This document shows positions 18,410-27,621 of a DNA stretch of 64,000 nucleotides, one piece after another. Where the stretch lies: NCBI RefSeq assembly GCF_003026455.1, contig NZ_PYMB01000001.1:868001-932000 (forward strand), given 5' to 3'. The stretch's first letter is position 1. Every line of letters starts with the position of its first letter. This stretch comes from Photobacterium rosenbergii. GTDB lineage: Bacteria; Pseudomonadota; Gammaproteobacteria; Enterobacterales; Vibrionaceae. The translations under genes and the position numbers were made by a program. Under the pieces are notes generated by a model, which had not been told where the DNA came from, made no database searches, and saw only the letters and a list, made by a program, of their open reading frames with translations.

Positions 18410-19300
18410 TTAAGCCACTTTTTTGGTAATAAAGCCAATGACATGACCAAGACCACGATAGGTAAACAAGGCTAACAGAATCATCAAACATCCCGCTAAC
18501 TTATTGGCAGGCATTTCTTCGGCATACCAGATCACGCTTAAAATAACTGTCCAAACCGGCTCTAAGATCATAATGATGGCTGCATTGGACGCAGTACTGT
18601 GTTTCTGACCCATCGTCTGCATCACATAACGCAAACTGGTTGCAACCAGCATACTCAACGCGAACCAACCCCATGTGGTCATACTGACTGATTCAGGCCA
18701 TGTTTCAAACATCAATGAGGCAATTAACCCCATACAGCCAATGCTAAAGAGCTGAAGGCATGTCAATAGTAACGTCGGGAACTTCCGTGCATACTGGCTG
18801 TTGAAATTAAAATGCACCGCCAACATCACCGCAGAAGCCATGAACCATAACTGGCTTGCTGACATTTGCCAGCCATTACCACCACCAAGCGATAACATCA
18901 GCAGGCCGGCGAAAGCGATAGGCAAAGCCAACCAAAAAGTCCTCGGCGGTTTAGCTTTGAACATAGGCCATGCAATCAAAGGGACAAATAACATAGATAG
19001 GCTCATGATAAATGCGCCTTCACCCAGTGTATCGCTAACCGCTATGGCATGGATCCAAAGCAAGAGAGCCGTACCTAGGATACAACCGACCCCTAATGCT
19101 TTAGGGATCAGCGCTTTTTCTACTTTTTTGATATCGCGAAAGCAAAACACCAGTAGGCATAAAGAAGCCAACACAAAACGCAGACCGATAAAACCAAAAG
19201 CTGGCAGCCCCTGAATAGCTTCTTTGGAGAAGATCCACCCGGCAGCTGCCAATATTGTTGTTGCGACCAGTATTAAATCTGCACGACGCTCAAGGTTCAT
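18410..19300 (-). CDS. EamA/DMT family transporter
   Basis: A 296-residue membrane protein with ten predicted helices in two EamA halves. The first starts at LILVATTILAAAGWIFSKEA, the second around GWQMSASQLWFMASAVMLAV. It ends in a lysine-bearing cytoplasmic tail (FITKKVA). DMT proteins of this class export metabolites or take up small compounds; the substrate cannot be predicted. It follows the IolI-like gene by 93 bases on the same strand and may be the last gene of the inositol cluster, perhaps moving an inositol-derived intermediate. GAGGGTG precedes the ATG. Confidence 0.83.
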   Translation of the reverse strand: MNLERRADLILVATTILAAAGWIFSKEAIQGLPAFGFIGLRFVLASLCLLVFCFRDIKKVEKALIPKALGVGCILGTALLLWIHAIAVSDTLGEGAFIMSLSMLFVPLIAWPMFKAKPPRTFWLALPIAFAGLLMLSLGGGNGWQMSASQLWFMASAVMLAVHFNFNSQYARKFPTLLLTCLQLFSIGCMGLIASLMFETWPESVSMTTWGWFALSMLVATSLRYVMQTMGQKHSTASNAAIIMILEPVWTVILSVIWYAEEMPANKLAGCLMILLALFTYRGLGHVIGFITKKVA

Positions 19301-19393
19301 TACAAAACACCCTCAATGTCAGTCGCGCACAGAAAATAACAACAAATTACATTCAACGTATTATTCCAAATATTAGCCGCAACTCCTTGTCGG

Positions 19394-20221
19394 CTATTTT
19401 ACTAATGCTTTCATCCCATTCAGCATTTTTTCTGCAACTTCATAATGGTCATGTTCCCACAATTGATCATTGAGGAACTCGCCAGAGAAGAAACCGTCAT
19501 ACCCTGTCTGTAGTAAGGCGTCTACCCACTCTTGCATCGGGATATCACCCTCACCGATGTAGAAGCCACGCAGTTCCCTTTCATCAACCCATGGTTGGCC
19601 TTCAGCCGGACGTTTACCATCCGAAAGGTGAACATTGTAAATCAGTGATTTATCAACTTGCGAGATCTGCTCAAGGGTAGCACCGCGACATGCCCACAGG
19701 TGCCATGTATCTAACACAAAGCCAAAATTATCACGCCCTACCGCATCGAGCAATCGATAGTAGTCTTCCAACGTTGCAATTGGTGTCCAGGCAGCCCCTT
19801 CGTATTGGAAGCGAATACCATGCTCGCGACCAATATCGGCAATCGAACGAATATTCTTAGCCGTTAGCTGAATGTTTTCTTCGGTGCTAAAAGCATTAAG
19901 GCTTTCAAAAGCATTGAGCTGAATAGTTGGTGCACCGATATCTTTGGCAAAGCGACATAAAATTTCTGCCTCTTTGAATACACGCTGTTGCTCTTCTTTC
20001 GTTGCCGCTTCTACCCCACCAATAATATCAATCGCTGACGGTGTAATATTAGCTGCATCAAGTCGCGCCTTAAATTCTTCACTGGTAAAGCCAGCGTTAA
20101 TATATCGCCAAAGTTTTTCGGTATGAATCTCTAAACCCTGATAGCCCGTTTCTTTTGCCAAACGAATATCAGAAAGAATATTACTATGAAGCGAACACAT
20201 TCCATGAAGAGCAAAACGCAT
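19394..20221 (-). CDS. Sugar phosphate isomerase/epimerase, IolI/IolH-like TIM barrel
   Basis: A 275-residue xylose-isomerase-like TIM barrel protein. Metal-site segments are visible: IRFQYEGAAWTP (Glu), GFVLDTWHLW (Asp, His), NVHLSDGKRP (His, Asp) and FFSGEFLNDQLWEHDH (Glu). Such proteins in iol clusters act as IolI (inosose isomerase) or IolH. Length suits IolI (about 278). AAGGAT precedes the ATG. The gene lies 252 bases after the RpiR regulator on the same strand, with a strong stem-loop between, so it may have its own promoter. The exact reaction is uncertain. Confidence 0.78.
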   Translation of the reverse strand: MRFALHGMCSLHSNILSDIRLAKETGYQGLEIHTEKLWRYINAGFTSEEFKARLDAANITPSAIDIIGGVEAATKEEQQRVFKEAEILCRFAKDIGAPTIQLNAFESLNAFSTEENIQLTAKNIRSIADIGREHGIRFQYEGAAWTPIATLEDYYRLLDAVGRDNFGFVLDTWHLWACRGATLEQISQVDKSLIYNVHLSDGKRPAEGQPWVDERELRGFYIGEGDIPMQEWVDALLQTGYDGFFSGEFLNDQLWEHDHYEVAEKMLNGMKALVK

Positions 20222-20401
20222 TTTGAATCCTTATCGACAACAAATGCCGTACAGTAAAGTTCCTAGGCGCCACGTCGAAAGCACCTACCCTAATGAGAGA
20301 TGTAGCTGAGTATATTTATCTGTGTTACGAGTAAATTGATTATTTACTTATAACTAAGCGTCCTTTTTATTCGATACCAATGCAAAGACACTTAGATATA
20401 G

Positions 20402-20431
20402 GTAACCAAGTTATTTTTATAACTTGGTTAC
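20402..20431 (-). terminator. Stem-loop after the RpiR regulator gene
   Basis: Perfect 13-base arms GTAACCAAGTTAT and ATAACTTGGTTAC around TTTT, in the 252-base gap between the RpiR gene and the IolI-like gene. As RNA it would form a very stable hairpin. The T-run after it is modest. Termination is likely; a protein-binding site is an alternative. Confidence 0.65.
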
Positions 20432-20473
20432 TCAATTTAAAGGAAATATAAAGTTAAAGCAGAGTGACTTATT

Positions 20474-21316
20474 CTACGGCTCTTGCTTCACTTCCTGGCA
20501 CATTAAGCTAACAGCCAAGGTTTGGGCCAAATAGAGTGAACTACTCAGTGAACGGAAGCCCATTATCTCACCTTCGAGCACCTCGAAACACACTTCCATT
20601 TTGCTGCCCTGTGAGGTCATCTGATTATCGGTAATGGCGACAATCGGAACCTTCTTTTCAAACGCCGCATCAATCAAACTACTGGTCTCTGGGGCATAAG
20701 GGCTGTAAGTCACGGTGACCAGCACGTCTTTTTCATTCATACGACGCGTCATTGGCGACAGCATACCGCCATGATCATCAAGCAAAACTACGTTGTTGTC
20801 TGACTTCATCAAGGCGTACCAGAGATAGAAAGCAACAGGGTACGCACGGCGCATGCCCTGAATATAAATGGTCTCAGCCTCATCGAGTAAACTCACCGCC
20901 CTTTCAAGTTTCTGCGGTGAAACAGACATTTGCAATTGTTCCATGGCTTCGATATTGGCCTGGCCAAAATCTTGGAAAATAGCCATCGGTGAGTCTTGGC
21001 TCACTTCATCAGTTTCACGCGCTTTGCGAACACGCTCGATATAGTCACGGGGACGATTTAGATACTGGTCACGGAATAGCGACTGCATTGAGCTAAAGCC
21101 AGAATAGCCCATCGCATTCGAAAACCGGCTCAGTGTAGACAAAGGAACATTGGCCTGCTCAGCAATAGTCGCCATTGTTTCGACTGCCACCAGCATTGGT
21201 TGCGCCATCACAAAGTCAGCAACCTGTTGTAGCCGTCCACTTAGGCTGTCGTATCGCTTAACAATAAGCTCACGCAGCGTATCTAAGTCAGCTGGTACTT
21301 GTTCTTCAACATCCAT
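20474..21316 (-). CDS. RpiR family regulator of the inositol cluster
   Basis: A 280-residue regulator with an N-terminal RpiR helix-turn-helix (TMATIAEQANVPLSTLSRFSNAMGYSGFSS, about residues 48-77) and a C-terminal SIS domain (residues about 130-265, with IYIQGMRRAYPVAFYL and VLVTVTYSPYAPETSS), which senses a sugar phosphate. RpiR proteins act as IolR in proteobacterial inositol clusters, responding to a phosphorylated intermediate made by IolC. It lies inside the cluster, after iolJ, with a terminator between. Likely targets are the two matching palindromes in the iolE-transporter gap. That target assignment is inferred. Confidence 0.85.
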   Translation of the reverse strand: MDVEEQVPADLDTLRELIVKRYDSLSGRLQQVADFVMAQPMLVAVETMATIAEQANVPLSTLSRFSNAMGYSGFSSMQSLFRDQYLNRPRDYIERVRKARETDEVSQDSPMAIFQDFGQANIEAMEQLQMSVSPQKLERAVSLLDEAETIYIQGMRRAYPVAFYLWYALMKSDNNVVLLDDHGGMLSPMTRRMNEKDVLVTVTYSPYAPETSSLIDAAFEKKVPIVAITDNQMTSQGSKMEVCFEVLEGEIMGFRSLSSSLYLAQTLAVSLMCQEVKQEP

Positions 21317-21362
21317 AATTGGCCGCTCTCCTGCCCGAAAGCAATACTACAAAATAAGAATA

Positions 21363-21385
21363 CCTCAAGTGCTTAGCACCTGAGG
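21363..21385 (-). terminator. Terminator after iolJ
   Basis: On the minus strand CCTCAGGTGC pairs with GCACTTGAGG (one G-U pair) around TAA and is followed by TATTCTTATTTTG. It should end or attenuate the iolB-iolJ transcript before the RpiR gene. Confidence 0.7.
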
Positions 21386-21392
21386 CTATAGT

Positions 21393-22220
21393 TTATGATA
21401 ATAATTCAAAGTTGCGAATCGCTTCTTCTTTCACAAAAGGCATTGCTTTTTTCATAAAGTAGATACGATCAAACTTTTGTGGCTCCGCGTTCATAAAATC
21501 GCGCAAGTTATGACCCAACGCCTGGCGCAGGCATGTCCCGATATTGAATTTAGATACACGGGTACGTTTAAGCACTTGCATATCTTCATCACGGATCCCA
21601 CTAGTACCATGAATAACCAAAGGAATATCTACCATATTCGCAATACGATCTAAACGACCGAAATCAATAGTACATGTAGGCTCGGTCAATCGGTGAACGT
21701 TTCCGACAGAAATGGCGACACAATCAGCACCACTTTCTTTGGCAAAGCGCAACGCATCTTCCGGCTCGGTATAAATTGACTTGATATGATCACGGCCTTC
21801 CTCGTAAGGAACTGAGCCAATTTCACCTTCTACCGATGCACCCAGTGCATGCGCCACATCTGCCACTGCGCGCGTACGGGCGATGTTCTCATCAAGCGGT
21901 AATTGCGAGCCATCGAACATGACTGAGCTAAACCCGGCTTTCAAGGCGCGGTACACCACGTCTTCCTCATAGGTATGATCTAGGTGCAGGCAAACAGGTA
22001 CTGAACTATTGTGAGCCAGCGGCAGCAACATAGCCGCAGCAGTTTCTACCCCATAGAAATCAGCAACATCTTTGTTGCAGGCAAGGATAACCGGTTTACC
22101 CACCGCTTCAGCGGCTTCTACCACAGCACAAGCATCCTCATAGCCAAATACGTTAAAGCAAGGCACCGCGTAGTCAGATTCAGCTGCCTGGGGCAATAAT
22201 TCTTTCAAGCTTACGAGCAT
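21393..22220 (-). CDS. iolJ: Class II aldolase IolJ (5-dehydro-2-deoxyphosphogluconate aldolase)
   Basis: A 275-residue class II fructose-bisphosphate-aldolase-family enzyme. In the inositol pathway IolJ cleaves 2-deoxy-5-keto-gluconate 6-phosphate to dihydroxyacetone phosphate and malonate semialdehyde. Zinc-site and phosphate motifs are visible: YAVPCFNVFGYEDA, VCLHLDHTYEEDVVYRAL (His, Asp), GASVEGEIGSVPYEEGRDH (Glu), CVAISVGNVHRL (His) and IPLVIHGTSGI (His). It starts 11 bases after the iolB stop with GGAGG in front, so iolB and iolJ are co-translated. Neighbourhood fixes the substrate more than sequence alone does. Confidence 0.88.
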   Translation of the reverse strand: MLVSLKELLPQAAESDYAVPCFNVFGYEDACAVVEAAEAVGKPVILACNKDVADFYGVETAAAMLLPLAHNSSVPVCLHLDHTYEEDVVYRALKAGFSSVMFDGSQLPLDENIARTRAVADVAHALGASVEGEIGSVPYEEGRDHIKSIYTEPEDALRFAKESGADCVAISVGNVHRLTEPTCTIDFGRLDRIANMVDIPLVIHGTSGIRDEDMQVLKRTRVSKFNIGTCLRQALGHNLRDFMNAEPQKFDRIYFMKKAMPFVKEEAIRNFELLS

Positions 22221-22231
22221 ACTGCCCCTCC

Positions 22232-23101
22232 TTATTTGAATTTGGCGATCATGTCCTTGATACCAGGGATCGTCTCAACCTGGTACTCATGGTGCGGGTC
22301 AAAGTGCTGGATCAGCGACTTCTCGGTTTTACCCACGATGATAGTGAAGTAGTACATTTCGTAACCAGGAGCCGCCACACTTGGGTGATAGCCTTTGTCG
22401 ATGGCAATCACAGAACCGGTACGCACATGGTAAACCGGACCGAAATCATCCTCGTGCTCATACAGGAACTGGGCACCGAAGCCAAAATCTGGGTTAAAGC
22501 GGAACTGGTACACTTCTTCGTATAGTGTCTCTTTGCTACCGTCAGGCTTAACACGGTCTTCATCATGTTTGTGAGGAGGGAATCCCGACCAACCACCGGC
22601 ACCGACAGTAAACAGCTCACTCACCAACAAGCGACCACGGTTGTCGGCATTTGACTGCCCTAGTACGTGCTTGATTTTACGGTGAGTTTTAGTATCGTCA
22701 GAACCATATTGAACAATATCGACATTCTCTTCACGGACACAGAAAGGTTCTAGTGACTGCTCAAACTTACCGCCGGCGATCATGACATCAGCAGTATCGC
22801 TAACACAGTCAATGGTAGCGCTATATCCCAGCGGGACATAAACTGCTTCAGGATTACCATCCCATACTGACTTCCGCTTACCGATATTATCGAATACTTC
22901 GGTCTTTTCACCGTTGGTCACAGTGATTGAACAGGTCCCGCCAGCTAGAACGATGACAGACTCATAGCCTTCAACAACGTGCTGGTGCTGCTCACCCTGA
23001 GCCAAACGAACTTGGTTGAAGTAGCACAATGGCGTGACTTCATCATTAACGTCGATGATTGGTTGGTTCTTGTTATCAAATGGTTGGATATGCTTGCCCA
23101 T
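22232..23101 (-). CDS. iolB: 5-deoxy-glucuronate isomerase
   Basis: A 289-residue bicupin-like enzyme that isomerises 5-deoxy-D-glucuronate to 2-deoxy-5-keto-D-gluconate. Recognisable parts are GEQHQHVVEGYESVIVLAGG in the first cupin and the IolB signature WSGFPPHKHDEDRVKPDGSKE... with EEVYQFRFNPDFGFGAQFLY and HPSVAAPGYEMYYFTIIVG in the second. The histidines and glutamates in these segments are the likely metal ligands. GGAG precedes the ATG. It is separated from iolC by 184 bases containing a terminator-like stem-loop, so it may need its own promoter or antitermination. Confidence 0.93.
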   Translation of the reverse strand: MGKHIQPFDNKNQPIIDVNDEVTPLCYFNQVRLAQGEQHQHVVEGYESVIVLAGGTCSITVTNGEKTEVFDNIGKRKSVWDGNPEAVYVPLGYSATIDCVSDTADVMIAGGKFEQSLEPFCVREENVDIVQYGSDDTKTHRKIKHVLGQSNADNRGRLLVSELFTVGAGGWSGFPPHKHDEDRVKPDGSKETLYEEVYQFRFNPDFGFGAQFLYEHEDDFGPVYHVRTGSVIAIDKGYHPSVAAPGYEMYYFTIIVGKTEKSLIQHFDPHHEYQVETIPGIKDMIAKFK

Positions 23102-23177
23102 GTTTCTCTCTCCTCACTGCCCTGCTTTAAAACGGATATCAACCAGCGCAGCGTGTATCAGTCTAATTTGTTTGAAT

Positions 23178-23242
23178 AAAAAGGCCGGGCCTCGATGGTT
23201 TGTACCCTTCCTAAGCGTGCCCAGTAAAAATACCGGCCCGGC
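23178..23242 (-). terminator. Terminator or attenuator between iolC and iolB
   Basis: On the minus strand GCCGGGCC (23242-23235) pairs with GGCCCGGC (23191-23184) and is directly followed by CTTTTTATT. The loop is long (43 bases). This would reduce read-through from iolC to iolB-iolJ. Confidence 0.65.
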
Positions 23243-23285
23243 AGAGACCTAATTTCCTTTAATCACTTCGTCCGGAGGTGGTTTA

Positions 23286-24281
23286 TCAAAGGCTTTGTTC
23301 TCTGGTCTCAATAAAATCGAATAATTGTTCTTTAGTTGGCATTGCTTCAGTACAGCTATTGCCGCTGACATTAATTGCGGCGGCTGCAGAGCCATGTTTC
23401 ACGCCGTCTTCCAATTCGCCGCCATTAACCAGTGTCCAAATCAGGCCGCCAGCGAATGAGTCACCCGAGCCAAATGGCTTCTGAACTTCAACGCGGAAGA
23501 TGCCCTGCTGGAACTTGTGACCGTCGCGGCAGTAGACTTTCGAACCAAACTCACCGGCTTTAATCACCACAACCTGGGTATTAGCACGCAGGAATCTCTC
23601 TGCTGTTGCATCGTCATCCTTGTTGCCTGGTGCCAGCACGGTTTCCATCATGTCGAACTCTTCACGGTTGCCGATAACGATATCGGACAAACCAGCTGCA
23701 ATGCCGTAATAGATTGATGCATCGACATCTGTACGCCATGAATATGGGCGGTAATCAACATCCAAGACCACGAGCGTATTGCTGCGGCGAGCATGCTCCA
23801 TCGCAATCAATGTCGCTTCCCGGCTTGGGCTTTCAGACAGTGCCGTGCCGGTAACAACCAACACTTTGGCACTGGCGATATACTCTGGGTCTACCTGCTC
23901 TGGCTTGATGGTCAAGTCAGAAGCGTTGTTACGGTAAATCAAAACCGTACAATCACTTGGCTTCATCTCGGTGAACGCGACAGAGGTGCGCGACCCTGAA
24001 CTGTCAGTCATCATGCCGTCAAGATTGATACCCTGACCTGACATGTATTGCTTAACATAGCCACCGAATGCATCATCAGCGACACAGCCAATGAATCCTA
24101 CTTTGCTGCCTAGTTTATTGATTGCCACTGCAATATTGGCTGCAGAGCCACCGACAAACTTGTTAAAGCCAGAAATATCCGCCATATCCGTGTTTGGTTC
24201 ACGGGCGTAAAGATCTACGCCCGCACGTCCCAACACGATGGCATCCAGCTTACGGTCTTGCTGAAGTGCAATCTTTGTCAT
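23286..24281 (-). CDS. iolC: 5-dehydro-2-deoxygluconokinase
   Basis: A 331-residue PfkB/ribokinase-family sugar kinase. IolC phosphorylates 2-deoxy-5-keto-gluconate at C6. Motifs: LDAIVLGRAGVDLYARE and FNKFVGGSAANIAVAINKLG (PfkB signature 1 region), and the C-terminal QKPFGSGDSFAGGLIW with the GSGD anion hole and catalytic Asp. It starts 18 bases after the dehydrogenase gene. Its product is a known inducer type for IolR proteins and may bind the neighbouring RpiR regulator. Length is normal; it is not fused to an aldolase domain, consistent with a separate iolJ. Confidence 0.92.
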   Translation of the reverse strand: MTKIALQQDRKLDAIVLGRAGVDLYAREPNTDMADISGFNKFVGGSAANIAVAINKLGSKVGFIGCVADDAFGGYVKQYMSGQGINLDGMMTDSSGSRTSVAFTEMKPSDCTVLIYRNNASDLTIKPEQVDPEYIASAKVLVVTGTALSESPSREATLIAMEHARRSNTLVVLDVDYRPYSWRTDVDASIYYGIAAGLSDIVIGNREEFDMMETVLAPGNKDDDATAERFLRANTQVVVIKAGEFGSKVYCRDGHKFQQGIFRVEVQKPFGSGDSFAGGLIWTLVNGGELEDGVKHGSAAAAINVSGNSCTEAMPTKEQLFDFIETREQSL

Positions 24282-24299
24282 TGTCCGTCCTTTTACTAA

Positions 24300-25475
24300 T
24301 TACTTATATTCAACCCAAGCTGCGTTCTGGTCAGCCGACTCAACACATTTCTCGCATAGGCGAACACCTTCGATACCGGCATCAATACCTGGGAACCAGA
24401 TACCAGCCAGTGTTTCCTGATCATCACGGTCTGCCGCATCAAATGCCAAAGCAAAGCGGTGATACAGGTTTGCCCAAGACTCGAAATAGCCTTCTGCATG
24501 ACCACCACCAACACGGTTAGCGGCAACACCTTCAGCATCTTGGTATAGGTAGCCCATTCCACGGTCAAGAATGCGAGGTGGCTCACCCTGAATTTCGTAG
24601 CGTAGTTGGTTAGGCTGCTCGTCCCACCATTCGATAGATGCCTTAGAGCCTACGATACGGATCTTCTGCTGGTGCATAGAACCCGCATTTACAGCTGATG
24701 CCCAAAGCGTACCGACGGCACCGCCTTTGAACTCCATCATCACGTGGGCATTATCTTCTAGCGGTGTACGCGATTTAATGAAGCTCTGGCGCATACAAGA
24801 TAGGCGATCAACTTCTAGGCCAGTCATCACTTCACATAGGTAGAATGCATGGGTACCGATATCACCTAGCACGTAAGTTGGGCCAGAAACTTCAGGGCTT
24901 ACACGCCACTTAAGGCCTGGATCGTTAAGCTCATATTCTTCATTGTGGAAGCCATGCGCGAACTGCATGTTGATAACGCGAATCTCACCTAGGTCACCAC
25001 GTTTAACCATTTCACGTGCCTGCTGGACCATTGGGAAACCGCTGTAGCCGTACATAACGCCGATAACACGGTTATTCTTCGCCGCAATTTCCTTAAGCTC
25101 TTCTGCTTCTTCGGTGGTAAAGGTAATTGGCTTTTCACACACCACGTGTAGGTTTGATTCAAGTGCTGCCTTGCAGATTTCGTAGTGGGTCGAGTTTGGC
25201 GTTGCAATAGAAACCGCTTGGATGCCGTCTTCACGCTGAGCTTCTTGCTCGAACATCTCTTTGTAGTTGGCGTAACAACGGTCGCCATCAAGGCCGAGGT
25301 TTTCACCGAAGTCACGGCAGCGCTGTGGATCAAGGTCGAAAGCACCGGCTACCAACTTGAACAAACCATCACGCTGCGCAGCGTTACGGTGAGAGTAACC
25401 AATCTGGCTACCACGACCGCCGCCTACCATTGCCCAACGGATAGGTTGATCAAAATGACGTTCTTCATTAAACAT
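24300..25475 (-). CDS. Gfo/Idh/MocA oxidoreductase, probable inositol or inosose dehydrogenase
   Basis: A 391-residue NAD(P)-dependent dehydrogenase. The Rossmann fold opens at RWAMVGGGRGSQIGYSHRNA. VVCEKPITFTTEEAEEL is the EKP motif with the catalytic lysine, and VLGDIGTHAFYLCEVMTGLE holds the Asp/His pair. It is longer than canonical IolG (about 330-345) and belongs to a distinct branch seen in iol clusters. Candidates are oxidation of myo-inositol or another inositol stereoisomer. No shorter IolG is in the window, so this could be the pathway's first enzyme, or IolG may lie elsewhere. GGAG precedes the ATG. Confidence 0.8.
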   Translation of the reverse strand: MFNEERHFDQPIRWAMVGGGRGSQIGYSHRNAAQRDGLFKLVAGAFDLDPQRCRDFGENLGLDGDRCYANYKEMFEQEAQREDGIQAVSIATPNSTHYEICKAALESNLHVVCEKPITFTTEEAEELKEIAAKNNRVIGVMYGYSGFPMVQQAREMVKRGDLGEIRVINMQFAHGFHNEEYELNDPGLKWRVSPEVSGPTYVLGDIGTHAFYLCEVMTGLEVDRLSCMRQSFIKSRTPLEDNAHVMMEFKGGAVGTLWASAVNAGSMHQQKIRIVGSKASIEWWDEQPNQLRYEIQGEPPRILDRGMGYLYQDAEGVAANRVGGGHAEGYFESWANLYHRFALAFDAADRDDQETLAGIWFPGIDAGIEGVRLCEKCVESADQNAAWVEYK

Positions 25476-25593
25476 GGCTTCACTCCTTGTCAGGTATCCC
25501 TTACTACTTTTTAAGAGAGACCTGCGTTTCAGATATTGGAAATAATTTGTTCTTGTTTACTGAGTTCTTTAATACAAAGTTTTTATTCTCAGA

Positions 25594-25613
25594 GGCTCTC
25601 GGTTAAAAGAGCC
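25594..25613 (-). repeat. Intercistronic hairpin after iolD
   Basis: GGCTCT and AGAGCC arms with an 8-base loop lie in the 156-base gap between iolD and the dehydrogenase gene. The stem is short and may protect message ends or partly terminate. Confidence 0.45.
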
Positions 25614-25631
25614 CCTTGGTTAATAAATCCT

Positions 25632-27503
25632 CTATACACCGCGGCGCTGAGTGGCTCGGCCTTCTTCCCAATCCGCGACTTTCTTCGCGGTGTGCTCGTT
25701 GCGAGTCACTTCAGGCAACCCTACTTCCCACCAGCAGTCACACTTAGACCATGCCGCTGGTGATACTGGGTCGATATCAACCACAATCACGTAAGTACGG
25801 TCAGCTTCTTTGGCGCGGGCGAATGCTGCATCAAACTCGTCGACAGAGGTCAGCTTCTCGGAAATCGCACCTTGCGCTTCTGCGTGCTTGGCAAAATCTA
25901 CGCGGGCCAACTCGCCATCTGGGCGGCGGCAGTCTTCAAGCAGGTTGTTGAAAGACTCGTTACCGGTGTTGTTCTGTAGCTTGTTGATAACCGCGAAACC
26001 GCCGTTGTCACACACCACCACAATCATCTTGTGACCAGTTAGTACTGATGAGTAGATGTCTGAGTTCTGGATAAGGTATGAACCGTCACCAACTAGCACG
26101 ACAACATCGTTGTCTGGGTTGGCAATCTTCGCACCCCAACCGCCGGCAATTTCGTAACCCATGCATGAGTAACCGAAGTCGATATCGAATTTACCGATCT
26201 GGTAGTTCTGCCAGTTCATCGATAGCTCAGCAGGTAGGCCACCTGCTGCTGTCAGCACGGTGTCGCCTTTTTCCATCGACTTGTTAAGCTTGCCGATGAC
26301 TTCTGCGTAAGAAGACATGCCCGGTAGCAGGTCGCCTTCTTGTGGATTGGTACGGCGGTGAACCAACTCTTTCCACTCATCCGCTTCTGCTTTGGCTTTG
26401 GCCGACCACTCATCGCCCGAACGCCAGTCGCCAAGTAGTGCAGAGAGCTTGGTCATGGATGTTTTGGCATCACCTAATACTGGGTAGGACATGTGCTTGA
26501 TGGCATCGAACTTCGCCACGTTGATGCTGACCAGCTTCATCTCTGGGTTCTTAAATACAGTCCAAGAGCCGGTAGTGAAGTCTTGTAGGCGAGTACCGAT
26601 AGCCAGTACCACGTCAGCTTCGTTAGCCATGTGGTTGGCAGAATCTGAACCGGTAACCCCGATTGGACCAGCGTTCAGCGGGTTGTCCTGCAGCATAGTT
26701 GCGCGACCGGCAATGGTCTCGACCACAGGGATGTTGTGCTTGCCTGCAAAATCAGCTAGCTCGTCAGTGGCTAGTGAGTAGTGCACGCCGCCACCTGAGA
26801 TGATCAATGGCTTTTTCGCCTGCATCAGGATCTCTTTCGCCTCTTCCAGAACAATCATTTCAGGCTCTGGACGGCGGATACGGTGTACTTTCTCGGCAAA
26901 GAACACTTCAGGGAAGTCGTAAGCCACGCCCTGGATATCTTGCGGCAGGCCAAGGAAAACCGGGCCACAAGTGGCTGGGTCTAGCATAGTATCAAGCGCT
27001 TGCGGCAGCGTGTGCATTAGCTGAGATGGCGATAGTACGCGGTCCCAGTAGCGGGTCAGCGGCTTGAAGGCATCGTTTGATGTCACAGACGGATCTTCAA
27101 AGTTCTCCGGCTGTTGTAAAACTGGATCTGGTAGGCGGCTAACATAAGCATCACCAGCAATAAGTAGAAGAGGCAGACGGTTAGTGTGCGCGATACCAGC
27201 AGCGGTGACCATGTTAGTTGCACCCGGGCCGATAGAGCTGGTTGCAATACCGATTCGACGACGCTGGTTCGCTTTCGCGTATGCAATGGCCGCAGTTGCC
27301 ATCGACTGTTCGTTCTGACCACGCCAGGTTGGAATTTTATCTTCAATATTTTTTAGCTGCTGGCCGAAACACGTCACATTGCCGTGACCGAAAATCGCAA
27401 AAGCGGCACCAAAAAGTTGTTCTTTCTTTCCATCAATTTCAATCATTTGTGCTGCAAGGTACTTAGCAAGCGCTTCAGCAACAGTCAGGCGTACAGTCTT
27501 CAT
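25632..27503 (-). CDS. iolD: 3D-(3,5/4)-trihydroxycyclohexane-1,2-dione hydrolase
   Basis: A 623-residue thiamine-diphosphate enzyme that hydrolytically opens the ring of the diketo intermediate to 5-deoxy-D-glucuronate. The N-terminal pyrimidine-binding domain shows FGHGNVTCFG and IGIATSSIGPGATNMVTAAG. The C-terminal PP-binding domain shows VVLVGDGSYLIQNSDIYSSV with the GDG...N motif and VVVCDNGGFAVINKLQ. Length agrees with IolD (about 637 in Bacillus). It follows iolE by 118 bases that carry two inverted repeats. GAGGAAG precedes the ATG. Confidence 0.94.
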   Translation of the reverse strand: MKTVRLTVAEALAKYLAAQMIEIDGKKEQLFGAAFAIFGHGNVTCFGQQLKNIEDKIPTWRGQNEQSMATAAIAYAKANQRRRIGIATSSIGPGATNMVTAAGIAHTNRLPLLLIAGDAYVSRLPDPVLQQPENFEDPSVTSNDAFKPLTRYWDRVLSPSQLMHTLPQALDTMLDPATCGPVFLGLPQDIQGVAYDFPEVFFAEKVHRIRRPEPEMIVLEEAKEILMQAKKPLIISGGGVHYSLATDELADFAGKHNIPVVETIAGRATMLQDNPLNAGPIGVTGSDSANHMANEADVVLAIGTRLQDFTTGSWTVFKNPEMKLVSINVAKFDAIKHMSYPVLGDAKTSMTKLSALLGDWRSGDEWSAKAKAEADEWKELVHRRTNPQEGDLLPGMSSYAEVIGKLNKSMEKGDTVLTAAGGLPAELSMNWQNYQIGKFDIDFGYSCMGYEIAGGWGAKIANPDNDVVVLVGDGSYLIQNSDIYSSVLTGHKMIVVVCDNGGFAVINKLQNNTGNESFNNLLEDCRRPDGELARVDFAKHAEAQGAISEKLTSVDEFDAAFARAKEADRTYVIVVDIDPVSPAAWSKCDCWWEVGLPEVTRNEHTAKKVADWEEGRATQRRGV

Positions 27504-27514
27504 TGTCTTCCTCG

Positions 27515-27533
27515 TTTTTCGATAGTCGAAAAA
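27515..27533 (-). repeat. Inverted repeat upstream of iolD
   Basis: Perfect arms TTTTTCGA and TCGAAAAA around TAG lie just in front of the iolD ribosome site. This could be a binding site (the half TCGAAAAA resembles the arms of the iolE-upstream palindromes) or an mRNA hairpin affecting translation. Confidence 0.4.
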
Positions 27534-27582
27534 TAAATCCTTTTCTCACTACAGTTGTGTTTGATCTTTGCGGTGAGATGTT

Positions 27583-27605
27583 AAGGGGGCCTAGCCTGCC
27601 CCCTT
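27583..27605 (-). repeat. Hairpin between iolE and iolD
   Basis: AAGGGGGC and GCCCCCTT with a 7-base loop, very GC-rich, 17 bases after the iolE stop. There is no T-run, so mRNA stabilisation of the iolE message is more likely than full termination. Confidence 0.55.
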
Positions 27606-27621
27606 ACCTTAGAGCCTTAAC

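Noticed and set aside
24300-25475. Naming the dehydrogenase iolG
   Set aside because: It is about 50 residues longer than canonical IolG and belongs to a wide Gfo/Idh/MocA family; the substrate stereoisomer is unknown.
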